Assembly (NCBI GenBank): GCA_900550545.1
Contig: URSS01000010.1
Location: 1 to 64,000 of the forward strand
Length of the DNA stretch: 64,000 nucleotides
From: an uncultured Lachnobacterium sp.
GTDB lineage: Bacteria > Bacillota > Clostridia > Lachnospirales > Lachnospiraceae
Direction: 5' to 3'
The translations under genes and the position numbers were made by a program. The notes under the pieces are model-generated. The model saw only the letters and a list, made by a program, of their open reading frames with translations. It did not search any database and was not told the DNA's origin. This document shows, piece after piece, positions 24,634-33,865 of this stretch (position 1 is the stretch's first letter; every line of letters starts with the position of its first letter).

Positions 24634-25501
24634 TTCGGAATTTTATGATATGCTGTCCCGCTTTTGTCTGGCGGTGAATCACAAAAGTTCTCTGAATATG
24701 TCGGGAAACCGCAAGTCTGTACAGAAGGGAATTTCCGTGGAATTTTCAGATTTTCGGGAATATATGCCAGGAGATGATCTGCGTCGGTTAGACTGGAATG
24801 TGTATGCCAGACTGGACAAGATGTATATCCGGGAATATATGGAAGAAAAAGAATCGGTGGTATCGATTCTTCTGGATACCAGTGAATCCATGAATTACGG
24901 ACAGAAATCAAAGTGGGAGCTGGCAAGTCTTCTTGGAGCGGTGATGGCATATCTTGCATTGAATAACATGGATCGTGTCATGATCTATGATATGAAAAAT
25001 ATGCAGCGTCCTTACAATGTTTCCGGTGGAAAAAATGCTTTTCCAAAAGTACTCAGGTGGCTGGAAAGTCTGGAGTATTCCGGAAGCGTGGACATGTTTG
25101 CTGCTTTAAAACAGATGCAGAGAAAGGGACCGGGGATTACTGTGCTTATCAGTGATTTTTTGCAGGAAGAATTGCTGGAGAAAGAGAACGAACAATATGA
25201 AAAAATGATGCAGTATCTTCTGTATTGCAGACAGCGTCCGGTAATTTTGCAGACACTCTGCGGAGAAGAACTTCATGTCAGTATGGAAGGAACATTAAAT
25301 CTGATTGATATGGAAAATGAAAGCAAGCTGCGTATCACGATGGATGCACGTTCGATCAAAGCATACGAAAACCAGCTGCAGGCTTTGGTGTCCCGCATGA
25401 AAAAGGGCGTGCGAAACGGAGGAACTTATGTCCTCTGTGATACGACGCGGGATCGAAACCAGCTTGTATTTGAGGATTTAAGGGTGTTATATGATATTTG
25501 A
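24626..25501 (+). CDS. DUF58 domain protein
   Basis: 291-residue soluble protein with the DUF58 core: a GRKSxxxKGxxxEF-like entry (GNRKSVQKGISVEFSDFREY), PGDDLRRLDWNVYAR, and a degenerate VWA-like domain starting VSILLDTSESM. DUF58 proteins couple MoxR ATPases to VWA membrane proteins. Start taken at ATG 24626, which overlaps the MoxR stop by 8 bp and follows AAAGGAAAAG; the upstream in-frame ATG at 24590 would lie deep inside moxR. Confidence 0.93.
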   Translation: MFNSEFYDMLSRFCLAVNHKSSLNMSGNRKSVQKGISVEFSDFREYMPGDDLRRLDWNVYARLDKMYIREYMEEKESVVSILLDTSESMNYGQKSKWELASLLGAVMAYLALNNMDRVMIYDMKNMQRPYNVSGGKNAFPKVLRWLESLEYSGSVDMFAALKQMQRKGPGITVLISDFLQEELLEKENEQYEKMMQYLLYCRQRPVILQTLCGEELHVSMEGTLNLIDMENESKLRITMDARSIKAYENQLQALVSRMKKGVRNGGTYVLCDTTRDRNQLVFEDLRVLYDI

Positions 25502-28500
25502 AAGTTTATGGCCGCTTGCATTCGTGCTTGCGGTACCGATCATCATTGTTTTATATCTGCTGGTTCCTAAGGGAAAAGAGTATAAGATTTCTTCGAATCT
25601 CTTGTGGAAGAAATTATACCAGAACCAGCAGTCAAAAACATTTTTGGAAAAATTTATTCATAATCTGTTGATGTACCTGCAGATCGTGATTATATTGCTT
25701 CTGGTGCTGGCACTGATGTCACCATACATCCAAAAGGGTGGAACCGGAAGCGGAAATGTTGTCTATGTGTTGGATACCAGCGGGAGCATGCAGCATGAGA
25801 ACGCAGACGGAGAGACCAGACTTGCACAGGCAGTTGCAGAAATCAAAAGTGACATTGCCTCATCCGATAATGGCACATTTTCCATCATCACAAATGATGG
25901 AACCGGAAGCAATCTACTTGCAGTTGCCTCATCGGATAAGAAAAGCCTGTATCGGTTGCTCGATCAGACGAAAGCTACAGATACTGCAGGAAATTTGAAA
26001 GATGCAGTGTCCGCGGTCCAGACGCTTGTGACAGATGCCGAGGGAAAAAAGAAAAATGATGTCATTGTCATGACGGATGGAGTCGGTGCAGCAGACACAA
26101 AAGAATTAACGTCTCTGTTTTCTGCACAGATTCGTGTGATGGGAGATGTGACTTCGAATGTTTCAAATGATTTTCTGTCTTATGCAAAAAGTGAGAAAGG
26201 GTACGACATTGCGGCCGGTTTTACGAACTACAGTGACAGCAAAGCTACGCTTGAAGTAAGCCTGTACGAAAAAAAGAATGTGATTTCTGTTCGGCAGATC
26301 TCCATTGATGCGGGAGAGTCCTATACCTGTCTGTTTGAGGATGTGGACTGGAATGGAAAACCACTGCATACAGAAGCTGCCAATATTGCTTTTGAGGGAA
26401 GCAATGCAAAAGACTCCCTCAAAGCGGACAACGAGTGTTATGCCATTGCGGAATCTGCCAATGCTGTCTCCGCAGTACTTGTGGGCAAGGGAAATACGTA
26501 CATTGAGAAAGCATACCAGGCGGTAACTTCACAGACACTTCCGAAATCAGAAAAGGAAAGTGATCTGGATGTCAAAAAAGATACCGTCTGCATTTATGAT
26601 GCAGATACTTCCGCCAAGCAGAATCCGGCAGTCAACCGGCTGGTATTTGCGGATGGACAGTCAACCGGTACCAAAAAGAAAGTTAGTCTTACGGTAAGTG
26701 ATACGGAGCTGACTTCCGGAATCAGCGAATTTGCGATTGGAGTCAATAAAACTTATACCTATGATGTTCCATCCTGGGGAACCGGATTCTTATGGGCTGG
26801 TGATGCCTGTGCCGGTTACTATGGACAAAAGGACGGTGTCCGTGTCGTTGTTGTCGGATTTGATCTTCGCGAATCGGATTTTGCTTTGGCAGCAGAATTT
26901 CCGGTGTTTATGTCAAATACATTAAGTTATCTTTCGGACAGTTCGCTTCTGGCACAAAGTCAGTACGAAGCGGGAGAGAAAGTTCTGTTTCATCCGCAGG
27001 CAGATTTTGATGTGAATTCACTGGCAACAGACACCACGTATGCCGGTCTGTATACAGTAAAAGCAGACAAAAAAGAAGAATCTTATGTAGTGCATTTTGC
27101 GACGGATACACAGTCTGACGGAAGAATAACAGCAGAGGATGCCGGGGTAAAAAGCGCGTCACAGAAAATAATTGTAAAAAAACAATTGCGCAATGTCATT
27201 CTGGTATTGATCTTAATTCTTCTCGTTCTTGAGTGGATTGTCTATGTGCGCCAGATGCGCTATCGTGGAAAATTTTATCTGATTGTGCGTATTATGACGG
27301 CTTTGTTTGTGGTATTGGCACTGTTTGGATTTTCCGTGAATAAACGAAATGCAGAGAATACGACCATTTTTCTGGTAGACCTGTCAAAAAGTAATGCACA
27401 GAATGCAGAGGCGATGGATGCCGATTTGAAGAAGATGATCGCAAAGATGCCAAAAGACAACCAGTATGGAATTGTGGCATTCGGCAAAAATTCGCTGGTG
27501 GAACAGTTCGTTTCCGAGGAGAAAAATTTTTCCGGCATGATGTCTGCGGTGGATGAGACGGCAACGAATCTCGAAGATGCAGTTTCCAGAGGTCTTTCGA
27601 TGATACCGGAGAATGCAGCCGGCCGTCTGGTGATCCTTACCGATGGAAAGGAAACAAAGGGAAATATCGAAAGCACAGCTTCTGCGCTGGTATCCAAAAA
27701 GGTGGAACTTTTGTCGGTGTTGTACGATGTAACCGTGGGGAAAGATACGTATATTGAAAATGTACAGATGCCGGGATATCTGTATGCCGGGGATTCTTAT
27801 TCCATGACGGTCAATGTGCAAAGCAATTATGATATGGATGCCAGACTTCAGGTGCTCCGCGGTTCCATGATGGAATCGGAAACGAAAGTTCATCTCAACA
27901 AGGGAGCCAATTCGTTTGTGTTAAAACAGAAAGTCTCCGGCGAGAGCGCGGAAAGTTTTACGGTGCGGGTTGTGGCAAAAGGCGATACCTGTAAAGAAAA
28001 TAATGACTATTATGCTTATGCGGCAATTCACAGCGTGCCAAAGATACTGGTCGTATCCGGTATGGATGAGGACAGCAGCAATTATGAGAAACTGTTGCGA
28101 GCGGCAGGATGCAATTACCAGACGGTATCTGCAATCAATGCGCCGGAATCATTAAATGATATGCTCGCATACAAGAGCATTGTGCTGGACAATGTATTCC
28201 GCACGGATCTGCCGCAGAAGTTTCTGGATAATCTGGATACGTATGTAAAAGATTATGGATGTGGTCTGATCTGTTGTGGAGGAGAAGAAAGCTTTGCGTT
28301 GGGCGGTTACCGGGATACGGAACTGGAAACACTCCTTCCGGTAGATATGGAACCGCGGGGAACCAATGAATCTCCGAGCATGGCAATGGTCATGGTCATC
28401 GATCATTCCGGAAGTATGTCCGAGATCGTGGATGACGGGGAGACGAATCTGGATCTGGCAGTTGCAGCAGCAGAAAATGCAGTATCGGAGCTTCGGGAGA

Positions 28501-29930
28501 AAGACTATGTAGGAGTGGTATCGTTTGATGACACTTATACATGGGTCGTTCCAATTACCAAAGCCGAAGATAAAGACGGAATTAAAGAAAAGATTGAAAC
28601 GATTCCGGAAGGTGGCGGAACAACAATCAAACCGGCGGTCAAAGCAGCAGTGGAAGCAGTGAAAGATTGTGATGCAGAAATCAAGCATGTTGTTCTTCTG
28701 ACGGATGGTCAGGGAGAAACTACAAATTTTATGGATGTCATGGGACCATGCAAGCAGTCGGGAATTACGTTATCTACGGTAGCTGTGGGCGCAGACTCGG
28801 ACACTTCTTTATTGGAAAAACTCGCAGAGGGTTGTGGCGGAAGATATTATTATTCGGATATTTCCACCGACATTCCCAAGATTTTTGCAAGAGAAGTATT
28901 CTTAAGCGGAGAGACGTATCTGCAGAATGGCACATTTACACTTTCCGTAAACAGCAGCAATGCTGTCACAAGAGGTCTTTTTGCGGATGGATGGCCACAG
29001 ATCAGCGGATATGTCAGTTCTACGCCAAAGAGCAATGCGAATGTCCTGCTTGCTTCCGATAAGGATGATCCGGTCCTTTCTGTTATGCAGTATGGTCTGG
29101 GCCATACGGTTGCATGGAATACCGATGTCACAAACAAATGGACGAAAGCATATGCGGGGGCTGAGGATTATGTGCAGCTGTGGAAGCGCATTGTGGATTA
29201 CAGTGTGGGAAATACATCAGAAGGTGATACTATAGATGTATCGACTGCAAACGGCACAACAACCGTGACCTATCACGCCAGTGAATATAACGAGAAAACC
29301 AAAGTGGAGGCGGTATATACCGATCCGGATGGCAAGACGCAGACTGCAAAGCTGCAGGGCAGTGCACCGGGCGTGTACGAGGCAAAAATCGATACGGACA
29401 TGACAGGAATTTACAACCTGAGTGTGCGCCGTATGAACAAAGATACGGTTGAAAATGCATTGACAGCGGCGGCGGTCGTGCAATATTCCGATGAATATAA
29501 GTTTGCACTGACCAATGAAAAATTTAAAGCATTTGTAAAACAATATGGAAAAACCATTACGGCAAATGATTCGCTGTGGAAGAAACTGAAAGCTTCCGCA
29601 AAGGCGAAATATGATCTGACCCGGTGGCTTTTGATCCTTGCCGTTTTGTGGTTTGTACTGGATGTGGCATTCCGCCGCTTCTCGTTCGTACCGACAGATA
29701 CGAAGTTGTATGCGTTTATAAAAAAGCACTGGACGCAGAAAAAGAACAGGGCTATACTTTCTACGAAGACAAAGGATGTGCCAAAAACCGAACAGCCATC
29801 CGAAGAAGAGATACCGCAACAGAAAAAGGAAAAACCAAAGAAAGCGCCGAAGGAGAAGAAAAAGAAACCCAAAGAACAACAGTTGGATACTTCGGCACTG
29901 CTTAAGAAAAAAGAACAGCGGCATCAGTAG
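25491..29930 (+). CDS. Giant membrane protein with BatA-type N-terminus and three VWA domains
   Basis: 1479 residues. A BatA-like N-terminal domain with two transmembrane helices (about 1-85) is followed by VWA domain 1 with MIDAS VLDTSGSM (about 90) and VMTDG. A transmembrane pair near 565-610 precedes VWA-like domain 2 (LVDLSKSN, where the MIDAS DxSxS has a second-position change; LTDGKETKG). Then come a GATase-like domain (about 845-940, ILVVSGMD and GLICCGGEES) and VWA domain 3 with intact MIDAS VIDHSGSMS (about 965) and LLTDGQGET. A final transmembrane helix (about 1380-1400) leads to a Lys/Pro-rich cytoplasmic tail. It looks like a fusion of a BatA-like and a second VWA/GATase membrane protein. 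It overlaps the DUF58 gene by 11 bp. Confidence 0.88.
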   Translation: MIFESLWPLAFVLAVPIIIVLYLLVPKGKEYKISSNLLWKKLYQNQQSKTFLEKFIHNLLMYLQIVIILLLVLALMSPYIQKGGTGSGNVVYVLDTSGSMQHENADGETRLAQAVAEIKSDIASSDNGTFSIITNDGTGSNLLAVASSDKKSLYRLLDQTKATDTAGNLKDAVSAVQTLVTDAEGKKKNDVIVMTDGVGAADTKELTSLFSAQIRVMGDVTSNVSNDFLSYAKSEKGYDIAAGFTNYSDSKATLEVSLYEKKNVISVRQISIDAGESYTCLFEDVDWNGKPLHTEAANIAFEGSNAKDSLKADNECYAIAESANAVSAVLVGKGNTYIEKAYQAVTSQTLPKSEKESDLDVKKDTVCIYDADTSAKQNPAVNRLVFADGQSTGTKKKVSLTVSDTELTSGISEFAIGVNKTYTYDVPSWGTGFLWAGDACAGYYGQKDGVRVVVVGFDLRESDFALAAEFPVFMSNTLSYLSDSSLLAQSQYEAGEKVLFHPQADFDVNSLATDTTYAGLYTVKADKKEESYVVHFATDTQSDGRITAEDAGVKSASQKIIVKKQLRNVILVLILILLVLEWIVYVRQMRYRGKFYLIVRIMTALFVVLALFGFSVNKRNAENTTIFLVDLSKSNAQNAEAMDADLKKMIAKMPKDNQYGIVAFGKNSLVEQFVSEEKNFSGMMSAVDETATNLEDAVSRGLSMIPENAAGRLVILTDGKETKGNIESTASALVSKKVELLSVLYDVTVGKDTYIENVQMPGYLYAGDSYSMTVNVQSNYDMDARLQVLRGSMMESETKVHLNKGANSFVLKQKVSGESAESFTVRVVAKGDTCKENNDYYAYAAIHSVPKILVVSGMDEDSSNYEKLLRAAGCNYQTVSAINAPESLNDMLAYKSIVLDNVFRTDLPQKFLDNLDTYVKDYGCGLICCGGEESFALGGYRDTELETLLPVDMEPRGTNESPSMAMVMVIDHSGSMSEIVDDGETNLDLAVAAAENAVSELREKDYVGVVSFDDTYTWVVPITKAEDKDGIKEKIETIPEGGGTTIKPAVKAAVEAVKDCDAEIKHVVLLTDGQGETTNFMDVMGPCKQSGITLSTVAVGADSDTSLLEKLAEGCGGRYYYSDISTDIPKIFAREVFLSGETYLQNGTFTLSVNSSNAVTRGLFADGWPQISGYVSSTPKSNANVLLASDKDDPVLSVMQYGLGHTVAWNTDVTNKWTKAYAGAEDYVQLWKRIVDYSVGNTSEGDTIDVSTANGTTTVTYHASEYNEKTKVEAVYTDPDGKTQTAKLQGSAPGVYEAKIDTDMTGIYNLSVRRMNKDTVENALTAAAVVQYSDEYKFALTNEKFKAFVKQYGKTITANDSLWKKLKASAKAKYDLTRWLLILAVLWFVLDVAFRRFSFVPTDTKLYAFIKKHWTQKKNRAILSTKTKDVPKTEQPSEEEIPQQKKEKPKKAPKEKKKKPKEQQLDTSALLKKKEQRHQ

Positions 29931-29941
29931 GAGTGAACAAA

Positions 29942-31672
29942 ATGCAGACAGCAAGAGATTTACAGAACCAGTTAAGAAATATTGATCACAAAAGCTACCC
30001 AGCTTATAAAGGACTGCGGGGCAGTTATCAGTTCGAAGGCTATGAACTTCATATCGATCATGTGCAGGGAGATCCGTTTGCGGCTCCCTCACATGTGCGT
30101 ATAGAGGTTCCGCTGCGGGATGCGAAGTTTCCGGAATGGAGTACAAAAGATAACCTGACAAAGACAGCTCTGGCAGATGAACTGACCAGACAGTTTGAGC
30201 GTCAGGTCGCACATTATACGTTTAAAGCGAAAGGGTCCGGAAAAAGCGGATTACTTTCGGTTACACGATGCGGGCAGGAAGTGTTAAAACGGACTGCATG
30301 TGAGATCGGAGTAAATCATCTGATCGCACGTTTTTCGGTCGGATTTCCGGCAAATGGAAGAACCATCAATGCCCGGGAGCTGGAAAAGATCCTGTTTGAT
30401 TATCTTCCGGTCTGTGTGCAACAGTCATTTTATTTTAAAAATTTAAGTGAAGAACGTTTGCATAAAGTCATTGCGCTCGCAGAAGATCAGGAGGCAATCC
30501 GCAGCCAGTTGAAAGAAAAACATCTGGTAGCATTTGTTGCAGATGGAGCTATTCTGCCGCGTGAGAGCGGAATCTCTTCCAGACCAATGAGAGAATCGGT
30601 CGCATTTTCATCACCGGACAGTCTGCGGGTATCCATGGAACTTCCGCATAAGGGAACCATCACGGGAATGGGAATTCCGGAAGGAATCACATTGATCGTG
30701 GGTGGTGGATATCACGGAAAGTCCACACTTTTACAGGCGTTGGAACTTGGTGTGTACAATCATATTGCAGGGGATGGAAGAGAGTATGTCATTACAAATG
30801 ATACCGCAGTAAAACTTCGTGCAGAGGACGGACGTTTCATCAAAGATGCAGATATTTCCATGTTTATCAATGATCTGCCAAACAAAAAAGATACCCATCG
30901 TTTTTCGACGGAAGATGCCAGTGGAAGCACTTCACAGGCGGCTGGGATTGTCGAGGCGATGGAAGCGGGAAGTCATGTATTTTTGCTGGATGAAGATACC
31001 TCAGCCACCAATTTTATGCTGCGGGATGCTCTGATGCAGCAGGTGGTCAGCCCGGACAAAGAACCAATCACGCCGTTTTTATCGCGGGCAGGGGAGCTGT
31101 ATGAGAAGGAAGGTATCTCAACCATTCTTGTAGCGGGAAGTTCCGGTGCTTTTTTCCATATCGCGGATACCGTGATACAGATGGACAATTATGTGCCTTT
31201 GGATATTACGGACAAGGCAAAAACATTATGTGCCAAATTCCCGGTAGAAGCAGAAAAAGCAAAACCGTATGTCCGCCCGGAGAGTGTACGCATTATGACA
31301 AAGGATCCAAACGGAGCAAAGCCAAAGCGGGATTACCGCACAGGTGCGGTCAAAGGGACACCGGAGCGGCTGAAAGTAAAACTTCTGGGAAAAGATGGAT
31401 TTGCACTTGGCCGGCAGAATGTCGATCTGCGCTATGTGGAGCAGCTGGTGGACAGCGAGCAGACGGCAGCTTTGGGCATGCTATTAAAATATGCCGTGGA
31501 AAAAATGATCGACGGAAAGAAGACAATCCCGGAAATTGTTTCGTATTTGCAGAAACAATTGGAAACAAAAGGTCTTTCTTTCTTTGCTGACGGAGGATAT
31601 ATTCCATGTGGATATGCGATTCCGCGCGTGCAGGAAATCTATGCATGTTTTAACCGTTACCGCAGAGCATAA
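29942..31672 (+). CDS. ABC-class ATPase of the COG3044 type
   Basis: 576-residue soluble protein of the predicted ABC-class ATPase family. Walker A reads GGGYHGKST (about 256-264) and Walker B HVFLLDEDTSATNF (about 345). The N-terminal half has the family-specific Gly/Tyr/Asp pattern (NIDHKSYPAYKGLRG). No transmembrane segment is present, so it is not a transporter subunit in the ordinary sense; its cellular role is unknown. The start is ATG 29942, eight bases after AGGAG; GTG 29933 overlaps that site. It begins 11 bases after the VWA gene and may be the last member of that operon. Confidence 0.85.
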   Translation: MQTARDLQNQLRNIDHKSYPAYKGLRGSYQFEGYELHIDHVQGDPFAAPSHVRIEVPLRDAKFPEWSTKDNLTKTALADELTRQFERQVAHYTFKAKGSGKSGLLSVTRCGQEVLKRTACEIGVNHLIARFSVGFPANGRTINARELEKILFDYLPVCVQQSFYFKNLSEERLHKVIALAEDQEAIRSQLKEKHLVAFVADGAILPRESGISSRPMRESVAFSSPDSLRVSMELPHKGTITGMGIPEGITLIVGGGYHGKSTLLQALELGVYNHIAGDGREYVITNDTAVKLRAEDGRFIKDADISMFINDLPNKKDTHRFSTEDASGSTSQAAGIVEAMEAGSHVFLLDEDTSATNFMLRDALMQQVVSPDKEPITPFLSRAGELYEKEGISTILVAGSSGAFFHIADTVIQMDNYVPLDITDKAKTLCAKFPVEAEKAKPYVRPESVRIMTKDPNGAKPKRDYRTGAVKGTPERLKVKLLGKDGFALGRQNVDLRYVEQLVDSEQTAALGMLLKYAVEKMIDGKKTIPEIVSYLQKQLETKGLSFFADGGYIPCGYAIPRVQEIYACFNRYRRA

Positions 31673-31688
31673 GGCTTTTGGATAATGG

Positions 31689-31717
31689 TTGACTTTCCCA
31701 TGGGGATGTGGTACGAT
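31689..31717 (+). promoter_or_regulatory. Promoter of proS
   Basis: TTGACT-N17-TACGAT, starting the T-box leader near 31724. Confidence 0.65.
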
Positions 31718-31723
31718 TTCTAA

Positions 31724-32006
31724 GGTTTAAAGCAAAGAACAGAGATAGTACAGATTTAAGACATGCAGAGAGAAGCCGGCAGGTGCGAGGCTTTTGTACG
31801 AGAATCTGGAACCAGTCTGGGAGCTGCAGGATGAAGACAGAGTGTTTGTTTTGGAATCTGGAGAAATTCTGCCGGAGGTCACCGTTATCAGAGACAGCGT
31901 AAGTGGCTGCTTACGGATGAGTGCAGGCAAGGCCTGAATTTAGGTGGTAACACGGATTTATATTCGCCCTAAACAATACAGAGATTGTATTGTTTGGGGC
32001 TTTTTT
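31724..32006 (+). ncRNA. T-box leader of proS, proline specifier CCA
   Basis: Stem I features are visible: an AGAGAG bulge near 31765 and a GGTGCGA distal loop near 31780. The GAACCAG specifier region places CCA (proline) at 31812-31814. The T-box core TAGGTGGTAACACGG occupies 31941-31955. The terminator is a 15-bp stem, GCCCTAAACAATACA (31966-31980) with TGTATTGTTTGGGGC (31986-32000), followed by six T. Uncharged tRNA-Pro should stabilise the antiterminator and allow proS transcription. The specifier position is read by eye. Confidence 0.9.
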
Positions 32007-32048
32007 AAACCAATTTTATAAGTAAAATAATCAAAGATGGAGGTTCAC

Positions 32049-33791
32049 ATGAAAGTATCAAAATTAGTAGGATTACGATTCAAGGAAAAGCCAGCCGACT
32101 GTGTCATTGACAGTCATGCACTGATGGTCAGAGGCGGATATATAAAATATGTGGGAAATGGTATCTATTCTGAATTCCCGACATTAAAGAAAATTACATC
32201 TAAGATCGAAGCAATCATCCGTAAAGAGATGAATGCCATTGATGGACAGGAAGTATTATTCCCGGTTGTTATGCCGGCAGATCTGTGGGAAGAGTCCGGT
32301 CGTTACGAGAGTGTCGGAAGTGAGCTCGTACGTCTGAGAGACCGTAACGATTCCAAGCTGGTTCTTGGAATGACACATGAGGAAGCTGCTGTACAGCTTG
32401 TTCGTGAGTATGGACAGTCCTATAACAAATATCCATTTATGATCTATCAGTTTCAGAGAAAATTCCGTGATGAGGCAAGACCGAGAGCCGGTCTGATCCG
32501 TGTGCGTGAGTTCACCATGAAGGACGCATATTCGTTCCATACATCGCAGGAAGATCTGGAGAAATATTATGATGTATGTTACCATGCATACAATCGTATT
32601 TTTGAAAAGTGTGGTATTCCGGAGGTCGTAACCGTTGCATCTGATTCCGGTATGATGGGTGGAAATGTATCACATGAGTACATGCTTTTAACTCCGGTAG
32701 GAGAGGATTCCATCGTACTTTGTACTTCCTGTGATTACCGCGCAAATATGGAAGCGGCAGAGAACAAAGTGACAAATGAAAGTAAAGGAAATTTAGAAGA
32801 GTTACAGTGCGTGGAGACACCAAACTGCAAGACCATCGATGAGGTCTGCGCATTCTTAAAATCCGGTGTAAAATCTTCCTGCAAGGCGGTTGTATACCAG
32901 AAGAATGCAGATGACAGTTTTGTAGTTGCATTTGTACGCGGAGATTATGAAGTAAACGAGACAAAGCTTCGCAACCTTGTCGGCGAGGACATTCATCCGG
33001 CTGAGATTACAGCAGATGATCCATTGGTAGCCGGTTATATCGGACCTTATGGTATTTCTGATCAGGTTACTGTATACTGCGATATTTCCCTCAAGGGAAT
33101 TGACAGTTTAGTAGCAGGTGCAAACAAAGAAGGATACCATTATACAGGACTGAATCTGGAAAGAGATCTGGGAGAAGTTGCATACTATGATATTTCCAAG
33201 GTACAGGAAGGAAGCACATGTCCTTGCTGTGGCAAGCCAACCATTACGATCAAGAGAGGTATCGAGGTGGGTAATATCTTCCAGCTTGGAACCAAGTATA
33301 CCAAGTCCATGCATATGCAGTACACCGATGAGAATGGTGAATTACAGACACCAATTATGGGATGCTATGGTATTGGTGTGGGACGTATGGCTGCATCCAT
33401 CTGTGAAGCACACCATGATGAGTATGGTCCAATCTGGCCAATCTCTATCGCACCATGGGAAGTAGAAATCTGCTGTCTGCGTGTGGATGATGAAGAGACG
33501 AAGGCCGTTGCGGATAATCTCTACAAAGACCTGTTAAATGCAGATGTGGATGTACTCTATGATGATCGTCATGAGCGTCCGGGTGCCATGTTCTCCGATG
33601 CAGATCTGATTGGTGCACCGATCCGTGTGGTTGTCAGCCCACGTAACTTAAAGGAGTCTGCAGTGGAAATCACTACAAGAGACAAGTCCGTAAAGGAAAT
33701 GGTTCCGGTTACGGAAGCACTCGAGTTTGTGAAGAACTTAAGAGCAGAAATGTTTGCTGCAATCGAAGCAAAAGTAGAGCCGTATAAGTAA
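32049..33791 (+). CDS. proS: Prolyl-tRNA synthetase
   Basis: 580-residue class II aminoacyl-tRNA synthetase of the bacterial type, charging tRNA-Pro. Motif 1 (IRKEMNAIDGQEVLFPVVMPADLWEESGR region), motif 2 (FRDEARPRAGLIRVREFTMKDAYSFH region) and motif 3 (MGCYGIGVGRMAAS) are present. The INS editing insertion (about 225-380) and a C-terminal anticodon-binding domain (YDDRHERPGAMFSDADLIGAP) complete the normal form. A short CPCCGKP cluster lies near 385. ATG 32049 is preferred, six bases after TGGAGG; ATG 32037 precedes that site. Regulated by the T-box. Confidence 0.97.
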   Translation: MKVSKLVGLRFKEKPADCVIDSHALMVRGGYIKYVGNGIYSEFPTLKKITSKIEAIIRKEMNAIDGQEVLFPVVMPADLWEESGRYESVGSELVRLRDRNDSKLVLGMTHEEAAVQLVREYGQSYNKYPFMIYQFQRKFRDEARPRAGLIRVREFTMKDAYSFHTSQEDLEKYYDVCYHAYNRIFEKCGIPEVVTVASDSGMMGGNVSHEYMLLTPVGEDSIVLCTSCDYRANMEAAENKVTNESKGNLEELQCVETPNCKTIDEVCAFLKSGVKSSCKAVVYQKNADDSFVVAFVRGDYEVNETKLRNLVGEDIHPAEITADDPLVAGYIGPYGISDQVTVYCDISLKGIDSLVAGANKEGYHYTGLNLERDLGEVAYYDISKVQEGSTCPCCGKPTITIKRGIEVGNIFQLGTKYTKSMHMQYTDENGELQTPIMGCYGIGVGRMAASICEAHHDEYGPIWPISIAPWEVEICCLRVDDEETKAVADNLYKDLLNADVDVLYDDRHERPGAMFSDADLIGAPIRVVVSPRNLKESAVEITTRDKSVKEMVPVTEALEFVKNLRAEMFAAIEAKVEPYK

Positions 33792-33810
33792 TAATTGTGT
33801 CAGGAAAAGA

Positions 33811-33849
33811 AAAACGTGGAAATCGCAATTGTGATTTCCACGTTTTTTT
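33811..33849. terminator. Bidirectional terminator between proS and fprA
   Basis: AAAACGTGGAAATC pairs with GATTTCCACGTTTT around a short loop. T-runs follow on the plus strand (seven) and on the minus strand (four to five). It serves both convergent genes. Confidence 0.88.
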
Positions 33850-33865
33850 GTAAATGTAAAGATGA

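Noticed and set aside
29217..30212. 331-codon antisense frame across the end of the triple-VWA gene
   Set aside because: It is antisense to two well-supported genes, rich in Cys/His/Arg/Phe, with no ribosome site or family resemblance.
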